Shown here one piece after another: positions 1-5,376 of a DNA stretch of 5,805 bases. The stretch covers positions 1-5,805 of the forward strand of contig JALGWK010000146.1 in the NCBI GenBank assembly GCA_025774205.1. The letters are read 5' to 3'. A program made the translations under genes and the position numbers. The DNA is from a bacterium (lineage in GTDB: Bacteria > Blakebacterota > Blakebacteria > Blakebacterales > Blakebacteraceae). The notes under the pieces are model-generated. The model saw only the letters and a list, made by a program, of their open reading frames with translations, did not search any database and was not told the DNA's origin. Numbering within the stretch: the first letter of the stretch is position 1; each line of letters opens with the position of its first letter.

Positions 1-7
1 CAGCGAA

Positions 8-37
8 TTGACACCCGTCTTTGACGGCTGATAGGAT
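8..37 (+). promoter_or_regulatory. Possible sigma-70-type promoter of the CsgG-like lipoprotein gene
   Basis: A perfect TTGACA lies at 8-13. After an 18-nt spacer comes TAGGAT at 32-37, which matches four of six positions of the TATAAT consensus, including the most conserved first, second and last bases. Transcription would begin near 44 and leave a leader of about 43 nt before the ATG at 87. Support is motif match and position only. Confidence 0.4.
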
Positions 38-86
38 TATCGTATGGAGGCATATCGACTCCACCATACACTGGGACAGAACCGAC

Positions 87-1577
87 ATGAGGCTCTCGAA
101 TACCAGGTCCGCCGCATCGCTCATCGCCTGCCTGCTCATTCTTCCCCTGTTCACCACCTCGTGCGCTGCCAAAAAGGCCTTCAAGCGGGCGCTGGAATAC
201 GAGGAGTCAGGACAGTACTTCGAGTCCGCGAACCGCGATCTGGAGTCGCTGGACCGTAGACCTGACTTTGAAGATGCGAAGACCCACCTGCGGGGAGTCG
301 CCTCGCAGGCCTACACCGAGCTGATCGATCGCGCAGCCTCGTTCGAGATAGAGAACGACTGGTCGCGGGCCATCGATACCTATGACCGGACTGAAAATTT
401 CGCCAGACGGTGTGGAAGACACGGTGTCACTGTGCAGGCTACCGATGTGGGCCACCTGCGGGCCGATGCCGTGCGTCGAGGGACCGAATACTATTACGGA
501 AACGCGGAAGCGCACTACAGCCGCCGGGAGTACGAGCTGGCCATCCCGGAATACCTCAAGGTGGTGCAGATAGCGGATTATCACGCGGACACGAAGGCGC
601 GGTTATGGCGCTGTCACGTGGAGGTCGGCAACCAGCTCGTCACTGGGGGGGCGTTCCAGCAGGCCATCACCGGCTGGTACGTGAAGGCCCTGCCCTATGC
701 CGAATTCGCGACCGACCAGGCGGCCACGCGGAACCTGCCCTATGCCGAATTCGCGACCGACCAGGCGGCCACGCGGAACTTCATCGCGGACGCATATTAC
801 CGGTGGGCCGAGAAGCTGGCTGAGGACGGTGACGCCAGGGGATCATACCATCGGTTCGGACAGGCTCTCGAGGCAGTACCCGGTTACCGCGACGCCGAAG
901 CCCGGGCGGCGGAGATGTACGAAGAGGCCGTCGCCAGGGTGGCAGTCCTCCCCTTCCGTAACACGACCTCGCGCGGGAACCAGTACAGCAACCTGCTGAC
1001 CGAACAGCTCATCGCACAATGCGTGAACGCCGAACTGGAGTTCGCGATCTTCGCCACCCGGGATGTCATCGACCAGCTCCTGAACGAGCACCAGCTGAGC
1101 GTCATGGGTGTCATCGATCCCGAGACCGCCACCAGGATCGGAGTACTCGAGGGCATTGACTACTTCATCACCGGCAGTGTGACCCAGATCTCGACCCAGA
1201 CCGGTCGTCCGAACTTCCAGGAGCGGGAGCACAAGATCAAGTATATGGGGCGTGATTCCACCGGCGCGGAGGTCGAAATGACCCGGTCGGTATTCTACCG
1301 CGAGTACACCATGCGGCGGACCGTGGAGGTCGCTGCCAGTTACCAGATCGTGGATGTCGACACCGGTCGGATCGTGAAGAGCGAGGAATTCACCGACCGG
1401 GTCGTGGATGAAGCCCGCTGGGTCAGGTTCCAGGGACCGATCAACGATCTGCCGAGGGAGAAGCGGGCCCTGCTCGACGCCCCGACCGAACCGCGCACGG
1501 CGGACATGATCACCAACGACGCTATCCGGGGAGTCTCCCGGCAGATGAGCGGGAAGATCGTCACCTGGTTCAGGTAA
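87..1577 (+). CDS. TPR-like repeat lipoprotein with C-terminal CsgG-like domain
   Basis: The 496-residue product begins with a lipoprotein signal peptide: a basic n-region (R2, R7), a hydrophobic stretch at about 9-22, and the lipobox-like TTSC with Cys26 as the likely lipidated residue. Residues 29-280 are helical and resemble degenerate TPRs, with aromatic and alanine spacing clearest at about 139-205 and 232-283. Residues 285-370 resemble the CsgG family: VAVLPF at 285, then a helix, a region ending DQLLNEHQLSVMG, then GxLEGIDYFITGSV near 350-365. The remaining 125 residues look beta-rich and end in an amphipathic helix. CsgG relatives are periplasmic or outer-membrane lipoproteins, some forming secretion channels; here the N-terminal repeats suggest an envelope assembly or scaffold role, which is inference. 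The open frame extends upstream to a TTG at 21, but the ATG at 87 puts the signal peptide exactly at the N-terminus; its Shine-Dalgarno site is weak. A perfect 15-residue duplication occupies 202-231. No curli genes are adjacent, so I give no gene name. Confidence 0.8.
   Translation: MRLSNTRSAASLIACLLILPLFTTSCAAKKAFKRALEYEESGQYFESANRDLESLDRRPDFEDAKTHLRGVASQAYTELIDRAASFEIENDWSRAIDTYDRTENFARRCGRHGVTVQATDVGHLRADAVRRGTEYYYGNAEAHYSRREYELAIPEYLKVVQIADYHADTKARLWRCHVEVGNQLVTGGAFQQAITGWYVKALPYAEFATDQAATRNLPYAEFATDQAATRNFIADAYYRWAEKLAEDGDARGSYHRFGQALEAVPGYRDAEARAAEMYEEAVARVAVLPFRNTTSRGNQYSNLLTEQLIAQCVNAELEFAIFATRDVIDQLLNEHQLSVMGVIDPETATRIGVLEGIDYFITGSVTQISTQTGRPNFQEREHKIKYMGRDSTGAEVEMTRSVFYREYTMRRTVEVAASYQIVDVDTGRIVKSEEFTDRVVDEARWVRFQGPINDLPREKRALLDAPTEPRTADMITNDAIRGVSRQMSGKIVTWFR
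690..779 (+). repeat. Perfect 45-bp in-frame tandem duplication
   Basis: Bases 690-734 and 735-779 are identical over all 45 positions. Each copy encodes LPYAEFATDQAATRN, giving residues 202-216 and 217-231 of the lipoprotein. The unit is 15 residues, not the 34-residue TPR period, so it is not simply a TPR copy. Absence of any synonymous difference indicates a very recent duplication, or an assembly or sequencing artefact. The reading frame is preserved. Confidence 0.97.
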
Positions 1578-1582
1578 TCCTT

Positions 1583-1612
1583 CTGTCCTGCCCCGGAACC
1601 GGGGCGGGACGG
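1583..1612. terminator. GC-rich hairpin between convergent genes, likely bidirectional terminator
   Basis: Arms 1585-1596 and 1599-1610 pair over 12 bp around an AA loop, with a single T-G wobble at 1589/1606. Two further pairs (1583-1584 with 1611-1612, one a wobble) extend the stem. It lies 5 bp after the stop of the CsgG-like gene and 8 bp beyond the stop of the convergent DUF819 gene. Neither side has a T-run, so it is not a textbook intrinsic terminator. It may act as a transcription block or as a 3'-end stabiliser for both mRNAs. Confidence 0.6.
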
Positions 1613-1620
1613 CAGGGAAG

Positions 1621-2769
1621 TTACGGGCTCAGAAGCCACGCCAGACCAACCCCGAGGAAGTTCCCGACAGCATAGCCGACGACGCCCGTCGTCAGCCCGG
1701 AGATGACTATCTCCCGATTATCCAGGACGTTCCCGATCGGCCCCACGAAGGCCGGGCCAAACACCGCGGCGGTGGAGGTGATGATGGCGGTATCGGCGTC
1801 GATTCTGAAAATGATGGCAAAGATGTAGTGGAGCGTGATGGCTCCCAGCAGGATGAAGGCGGTATATCCGAACAGGCTCCCGAAGGAGTCGAGAAGAACC
1901 TGGATGTTGGCCAGCGAACCGATCGCGATGCAGAAAATCAACAGCAGATACTGGCCGGTCTCATAGGACCCGACCTGTTTATGGATCGGCCTGATGAACG
2001 ATCCGATGATCCCGATGGAGGTAATCGAGAGGATCACGATCGGATCCGAGATCCTGCCGGTTACCAGCACTGAGAATCCGATCGCGATCGCCGCCGCCAT
2101 GACCGAAAAGCCGAGAGCAGTCAGGGCCTGGAGTGATCCGATCGCCAGGTTCGTCCGCTCGTTCGTCTCCGACGTATTCTCACCGGGTTGTATATCCCCG
2201 GCATTGCCGGCCGATTTGAAGGCCGGCAGCACCTTCAGGAGGAGACGCTGCGCCACCGTCATCAGCAGGATGAGGTAGAGACTGCTGAGCGCGACATCAG
2301 CCGCGTTCAGGAGGATGAAGGTTTCCCGCGGCACATCGAGCGCGGTCCCGATCGCGGCCATGTTAGGGGTGCCGCCGGTGTACACCCCGACCAGCATCCC
2401 GGCCACATTCCAGGGAGCCTCCACCGAATCCCGGAAGATGAAGACCGCTACGGTGGAGACGATCATCACCGCCACGATCGCGAGGGCGAAGGAGAGGATG
2501 GTCTTTTTCGCCAGGCGCAGCCAGCGTCGGAAATCCATACTGAAAAGGAGCATGGGGATGGCCAGAACTACTGTCCCGGATGTGAAACCTGCCGCGAGTT
2601 CTTCGTTTATCGGCATGATCCTGAAGTTCGCCAGGATAATCCCGAAGGCGTAGCAGAGGACGACCGGACTCAGCCATGCCAGCACCTTCGACCGGCGTTC
2701 GCCATACATGGCCAAGGCCGGAAAGAGCAGGAAGAGGAGGGCCAGTATCAGGCTCCAGAACATCAGCAT
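1621..2769 (-). CDS. DUF819 family multi-pass membrane protein
   Basis: The 382-residue protein is almost entirely hydrophobic, with about ten to eleven membrane segments, and has the usual length of the DUF819 (YjcL-like) family. Family-like signatures are the glycine-rich GVYTGGTPNMAAIGTAL in the first half, a likely re-entrant or broken helix, and the related stretch TSTAAVFGPAFVGPIGNVL near the C-terminus, followed by ISGLTTGVVGYAVGNFLG. The two similar motifs in the two halves suggest an internal pseudo-repeat, as in many secondary transporters. A hydrophilic linker (around KSAGNAGDIQPGENTSETNE) separates the halves. It sits in the cytoplasmic membrane; the substrate is unknown and transport is inference from topology. 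Start choice is ambiguous: ATGs lie at 2769 and 2763, and the only Shine-Dalgarno site (GGAG) is 3 nt from the first and 9 nt from the second, favouring the second (380 residues). It is divergent from DUF302-kbl and convergent with the CsgG-like gene. Confidence 0.88.
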   Translation of the reverse strand: MLMFWSLILALLFLLFPALAMYGERRSKVLAWLSPVVLCYAFGIILANFRIMPINEELAAGFTSGTVVLAIPMLLFSMDFRRWLRLAKKTILSFALAIVAVMIVSTVAVFIFRDSVEAPWNVAGMLVGVYTGGTPNMAAIGTALDVPRETFILLNAADVALSSLYLILLMTVAQRLLLKVLPAFKSAGNAGDIQPGENTSETNERTNLAIGSLQALTALGFSVMAAAIAIGFSVLVTGRISDPIVILSITSIGIIGSFIRPIHKQVGSYETGQYLLLIFCIAIGSLANIQVLLDSFGSLFGYTAFILLGAITLHYIFAIIFRIDADTAIITSTAAVFGPAFVGPIGNVLDNREIVISGLTTGVVGYAVGNFLGVGLAWLLSP

Positions 2770-2781
2770 CGTCTCCAGACG
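2770..2781 (-). promoter_or_regulatory. Shine-Dalgarno site of the DUF819 gene inside a small palindrome
   Basis: On the minus strand the sequence CGTCTGGAGACG directly precedes the first ATG. It is a 12-nt perfect inverted repeat containing the ribosome-binding GGAG (complement of 2773-2776). In RNA it could form a short stem with a UGGA loop, partly hiding the site. The spacing of 3 nt to ATG 2769 and 9 nt to ATG 2763 favours the second start. A stem this short could be chance. Confidence 0.4.
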
Positions 2782-2936
2782 GTCTCAGAGAACTGCGCCA
2801 TACGGGCAGAGAGCCTATTACGCCGCACAGGTGGAATCAAGAGGATGGTGAAGGTAGAAGCGTCACCGCCCCGGACATATATTGCGGCAGTTGAAAAGGA
2901 CGAACGGGCCATCCTGACAGGATGTTCCCCAGCCCC

Positions 2937-2943
2937 GAGGTGA
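2937..2943 (+). promoter_or_regulatory. Shine-Dalgarno site that fixes the DUF302 start
   Basis: GAGGTGA is a seven-base match to the anti-Shine-Dalgarno complement, 5 nt before the ATG at 2949. The earlier in-frame start at 2922 (ATG) has no comparable site and would add nine residues outside the conserved domain, so 2949 is preferred. Confidence 0.8.
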
Positions 2944-2948
2944 GAGCG

Positions 2949-3350
2949 ATGGATGAGGTTCGGTACGGTATCACTCGAGAATTCCCTGAAATTCCCTTTG
3001 AGGAAGCGGTCACAAAGGTCACCGAGGCCATCGCGGCAGAGGGTTTCGGGATTCTGACCGAGATCGACGTGAAGGCGACGATGAGGAAGAAACTGGACGT
3101 CGACTTCAGGAAGTACGTCATCCTGGGCGCCTGCAACCCTCCCCTGGCCCTCCGGGCGCTCTCGGCGGAGCCTCACATCGGACTCCTCCTGCCCTGCAAC
3201 GTGGTGGTGATGGAACGAGACGGCGGCGGCAGTATTGTTTCCGCGATCGATCCTGAAACACAGTTCAAACTGGTTGGCAGGCCGGGTCTGGGCAAGATCG
3301 CCTGCGAAGTGAAAGAGAAGCTGGAGCGGGCGCTGGAGAGCATCTCCTGA
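2949..3350 (+). CDS. DUF302 domain protein
   Basis: The 133-residue protein is one DUF302 domain with no signal peptide or membrane helix, so it is probably cytoplasmic. Recognisable family features are an N-terminal strand-helix (residues 4-32), the [14 protein letters not shown] block (32-45), the [16 protein letters not shown] motif (56-71), [11 protein letters not shown] (77-87), and the V-S-A-I-D-P strand (97-102). Cys62 in GACNPP and Cys83 in LPCN sit in the two conserved motifs and could act together in redox chemistry or metal binding, which is speculation. The family has no agreed biochemical function. The stop codon overlaps the proposed CTG start of kbl by 4 bp (CTGA), pointing to one transcript and coupled translation. 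The start is set by a strong Shine-Dalgarno site. Confidence 0.9.
   Translation: MDEVRYGITREFPEIPFEEAVTKVTEAIAAEGFGILTEIDVKATMRKKLDVDFRKYVILGACNPPLALRALSAEPHIGLLLPCNVVVMERDGGGSIVSAIDPETQFKLVGRPGLGKIACEVKEKLERALESIS
3335..3340 (+). promoter_or_regulatory. Shine-Dalgarno site for a CTG start of kbl
   Basis: GGAGAG lies within the last codons of the DUF302 gene, 6 nt upstream of the CTG at 3347, which is good spacing. By contrast, the first conventional start (ATG 3392) has a purine-rich GAGGAG directly abutting it with no spacing. The site supports initiation at 3347. Confidence 0.6.
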
Positions 3351-4537
3351 CAACCTCACTTCCGAAACAACTCCGGGAACACCTCGAGGAGATGAGGCAG
3401 CAGGGGCTGTTCAATGTCGAACGGGTCATCGGTTCGGCCCAGCAGGCTGAGATCGAGTTGGCCGATGGTCGCAGAGCAATCAACCTGTGCGCCAACAATT
3501 ACCTGGGACTGGCGAACCACCCGAAGGTGGTCGAAGCCGCCAGGGAGGCGCTCTCCCGGTTCGGTTTCGGCATGGCATCGGTACGCTTCATCTGCGGCAC
3601 CCAGGAGCCGCACGCGGAACTGGAAAAACGGATCAGCCGTTTTCTCGGCACCGAGGACACCATCCTCTACTCCTCCTGCTTCGACGCGAACGGCGGTCTG
3701 TTCGAGGCTCTCCTGGGACCCGAGGACGCCATCATCAGCGATGAACTGAACCATGCCAGCATCATCGACGGAATCCGTCTGTGCAAGGCCGGGAGATTCC
3801 GGTACCGCAACAACGACATGGCCGACCTGGAGACCCGGCTCAGGGAAGCCGCCGATCGCCGCCACCGCCTGATCGTCACCGACGGGGTCTTCTCGATGGA
3901 CGGGATCGTGGCCGACCTGCCCGGGATCTGCGATCTCGCTGAGGAGTACGACGCCCTGGTGATGGTGGATGATTCCCACGCCACCGGATTCATGGGACCA
4001 GGAGGCCGCGGCACCCACGAACATCACCAGGTCATGGATCGCGTTGATATCCTGACCGGCACCCTGGGCAAGGCTCTGGGAGGCGCCAGCGGCGGTTACA
4101 CCTCCGGTCGAAGGGAGATCGTCGAGTGGCTGCGTCAGCGCTCCCGACCATACCTCTTCTCCAACACCCTGGCACCGGCCATCACCGTCGCGTCTCTGAC
4201 GGTTTTCGACCTTCTGGAAGAGAGTGATGACCTGCGTGTGCGATTGAGGGAGAACACCGCCTTCTTCAGAGCTGGACTGGAGCAGATGGGTTTCGAGCTC
4301 GTCCCGGGAGAACATCCCATCATCCCGGTGATGCTGGGCGACGCGGTCCTGGCGACGGCAATGGCGGACCGATTGCTGGATGAAGGGGTTTTCGCGGTCG
4401 GTTTCTCATATCCGGTGGTCCCGAAAGGCAGGGCGCGCATCCGTACCCAGATGTGCGCGGCCCATACCCGACCGCAACTCGATCGCGCCCTGACTGCATT
4501 CAGCAAGGTGGGGCGCGAACTGGGCATCATCGCGTAA
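3347..4537 (+). CDS. kbl: Glycine C-acetyltransferase (2-amino-3-ketobutyrate CoA ligase), probable CTG start
   Basis: This PLP-dependent alpha-oxoamine synthase joins 2-amino-3-ketobutyrate with CoA to give glycine and acetyl-CoA, the second step of threonine breakdown via threonine dehydrogenase. It is cytoplasmic. Kbl-specific blocks match the E. coli enzyme as I remember it: [43 protein letters not shown] (His136), VDDSHATG (Asp208, His211), [15 protein letters not shown] with the Schiff-base lysine at 242, [11 protein letters not shown], and IPVMLGDA. These separate it from the related BioF. Start: ATG 3392 would give 381 residues and lose the N-terminal helix. The same frame continues upstream without any ATG, GTG or TTG, but from CTG 3347 it reads [20 protein letters not shown] (first residue as Met), collinear without gaps with the first 30 residues of E. 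coli Kbl and giving 396 residues against about 398. Automated callers would choose 3392. Threonine dehydrogenase is not in the window. Identity is near certain; the start is probable. Confidence 0.93.
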   Translation: MTTSLPKQLREHLEEMRQQGLFNVERVIGSAQQAEIELADGRRAINLCANNYLGLANHPKVVEAAREALSRFGFGMASVRFICGTQEPHAELEKRISRFLGTEDTILYSSCFDANGGLFEALLGPEDAIISDELNHASIIDGIRLCKAGRFRYRNNDMADLETRLREAADRRHRLIVTDGVFSMDGIVADLPGICDLAEEYDALVMVDDSHATGFMGPGGRGTHEHHQVMDRVDILTGTLGKALGGASGGYTSGRREIVEWLRQRSRPYLFSNTLAPAITVASLTVFDLLEESDDLRVRLRENTAFFRAGLEQMGFELVPGEHPIIPVMLGDAVLATAMADRLLDEGVFAVGFSYPVVPKGRARIRTQMCAAHTRPQLDRALTAFSKVGRELGIIA

Positions 4538-4608
4538 CAATCAGATCAAAACGATCCGATACGGACTACCCCGACCTGTTTGTATCGCCGATAGAGTGAT
4601 ATATACAC

Positions 4609-4621
4609 GGCCCTGTGGGCC
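4609..4621. terminator. Short hairpin between convergent kbl and lipoprotein genes
   Basis: GGCCC-TGT-GGGCC forms a 5-bp all-GC stem with a 3-nt loop, located 5 bp beyond the stop of the minus-strand lipoprotein gene and 71 bp after the stop of kbl. There is no T-run on either side. It may contribute to termination of either gene, mainly on position. I see no better terminator in the 89-bp gap from 4538 to 4626. Confidence 0.3.
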
Positions 4622-4626
4622 ATTAT

Positions 4627-5265
4627 CTACCTGGAGCCCTCGCCACCGCCGACCTCGGGATGGGCCGACCATTTATCGAAGTCGGTGCTGGTCACAGTCA
4701 GTCTTACACGACGCTTCTCACCAGACTTGAGGTCGGTCGGGGTCGTCGGACCGAGTTCGATCCCGTTCGAGAGGTGAACTTCCACCCGGACGCGTGTCAG
4801 GATCTGTTCGGTAGTGTTCTCCACCGTGCCGACGAAAGAGCTGCTCTCGGCATCCCAGTTCAGGATCAAGCGGGCTCCATTCCTGACGTTATCGTAGGTA
4901 TCGTTCAGGCCGAATTCGGTACCTGATTCCTCGCCACCTTCACCTTCCTCGCCATGCTCACCTTCACCACCTTCCCCGCCATGCTCGCCGGAACCCTCAC
5001 GTGATTCTTCCCGGCCATGCTCACCTTCAGCGCGCTCTCCGCTGTGCTCGCCTTCACCGCGCTCTCCACCATGCTCGCCTTCACCCTCACGACTGACGAC
5101 CGCATCGCGCTCGTGTTCTCCCTGCTCAGCGGTCAGTTCGGGCAGTTCCAGACCCTCGTCCACCTTACCACTACCGGAACAACCGCCGAGTACGGCAGAA
5201 ATCACGAAGGCTATCATGGCCGTTATCAGCAGGTTTCTTCCGTTCGATCCGAGCCTGTTTTTCAT
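4627..5265 (-). CDS. Lipoprotein with Gly/Glu/His-rich repeats and a beta-rich C-terminal domain
   Basis: The 212-residue product has a lipoprotein signal peptide: basic n-region (K2, R4, R10), hydrophobic stretch at about 12-27, lipobox LGGC with Cys29 lipidated. A linker (30-48) leads to an extremely acidic low-complexity region (49-115) built from a nine-residue unit like GEGEHGGER; histidines fall at 51, 65, 74, 83, 95 and 104. Residues 118-205 form a separate beta-rich domain with the motifs NGARLILNWD, FVGTVENTTEQIL, RVRVEVHLSNGIELGPT and a closing WSAHPEV. Its alternating strands suggest an Ig-like, FxLYD-type fold, which is inference. The regularly spaced histidines and many acids could bind metal ions, also inference. 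It is envelope-anchored, probably facing the periplasm or surface. A possible AAGGA ribosome site lies about 12 nt before the ATG. A membrane-protein gene lies 111 bp upstream on the same strand. I do not recognise a named family or specific function. Confidence 0.85.
   Translation of the reverse strand: MKNRLGSNGRNLLITAMIAFVISAVLGGCSGSGKVDEGLELPELTAEQGEHERDAVVSREGEGEHGGERGEGEHSGERAEGEHGREESREGSGEHGGEGGEGEHGEEGEGGEESGTEFGLNDTYDNVRNGARLILNWDAESSSFVGTVENTTEQILTRVRVEVHLSNGIELGPTTPTDLKSGEKRRVRLTVTSTDFDKWSAHPEVGGGEGSR
4945..5085 (-). repeat. 27-bp coding repeats giving a nine-residue GEGEH unit
   Basis: The region codes for residues 61-107 of the lipoprotein. Units with little divergence are GEGEHGGER (61-69), GEGEHSGER (70-78) and AEGEHGREE (79-87). 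After a 3-residue offset come two looser units ending near 107. Histidine spacing is 9, 9, 12 and 9 from residue 65 onward. At DNA level, near-copies of CATGCTCGCCTTCACC and GCGCTCTCC recur on the plus strand with 27-bp spacing, so the array likely grew by tandem duplication and could vary in copy number. Confidence 0.85.
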
Positions 5266-5317
5266 TGTGCAATCTCATCCTTGTTGCTGGTGCCGTAAAA
5301 GGTGGTTCCTGAACTGC

Positions 5318-5345
5318 CAAAGATAGTGAGGAAATGTCGCTCAAA
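5318..5345 (-). promoter_or_regulatory. Possible Bacteroidota-type promoter of the repeat lipoprotein gene
   Basis: Read on the minus strand, TTTG (complement of 5342-5345) is followed after 16 nt by TATCTTTG (complement of 5318-5325), a full match to the TAnnTTTG -7 element described for Bacteroidota. The spacer is slightly short compared with the usual 17-23 nt. It would start transcription near 5311, about 45 nt before the ATG. One match in an intergenic gap is weak evidence. Confidence 0.25.
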
Positions 5346-5376
5346 TATGCCTGAGAATCAGACTACGGATCATTTA

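Larger units (their letters stand above)
2770..2948. other. Divergent intergenic region, promoters not resolved
   Basis: These 179 bp separate the minus-strand DUF819 gene from the plus-strand DUF302-kbl pair, so promoters for both directions should lie here. On the plus strand TATATT at 2878-2883 is a -10-like hexamer, but I find no good -35 at 16-18 bp upstream. TTGAAA at 2891-2896 is -35-like, without a good -10 partner. On the minus strand, TTGATT followed by TAATAG is spaced only 14 bp. I see no operator-sized palindrome other than the short one at 2770-2781, and no convincing small gene. Confidence 0.5.

Noticed and set aside
21-86. Earlier TTG start of the CsgG-like lipoprotein
   Set aside because: It would put 22 charged residues before the signal peptide and would start within the likely promoter and leader.
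410-823. Alternative-frame open frame inside the CsgG-like gene
   Set aside because: It is a shadow of the lipoprotein frame, and its own repeat merely mirrors the 45-bp duplication.
2079-2090. Perfect 12-bp palindrome CGATCGCGATCG
   Set aside because: It falls within a membrane-helix coding stretch (Ala-Ile-Ala-Ile) of the DUF819 gene; GATCGC-type words recur in this GC-rich coding sequence.
2980-2997. Direct repeat AATTCCCT twice at 10-bp spacing near the start of the DUF302 gene
   Set aside because: It is inside the coding region and is explained by the similar residues Glu-Phe-Pro and Glu-Ile-Pro; too short to support an operator call.
2763-3359. Minus-strand open frame (198 codons) opposite the DUF302 gene
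   Set aside because: It covers DUF302 and the divergent promoter region, and the start of the DUF819 gene lies at its end; no motif or ribosome site supports it.
3356-4315. Long minus-strand open frame (319 codons) opposite kbl
   Set aside because: It lies wholly antisense to a gene with strong family conservation; its composition is what GC-rich codon bias produces on the other strand, and it has no recognisable domain.
4583-4593. Palindrome TATCGCCGATA after kbl
   Set aside because: It has a 1-nt centre and cannot form a terminator hairpin; too short to be called an operator without other evidence.
4615-4926. Plus-strand open frame opposite the C-terminal domain of the repeat lipoprotein
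   Set aside because: It is antisense to a coherent lipoprotein with signal peptide and domain structure; no ribosome site or motif.
4945-5085. Regular 27-bp repeats considered as CRISPR or intergenic repeats
   Set aside because: There are no unique spacers; the repeats are contiguous, in frame and code for the GEGEH array.
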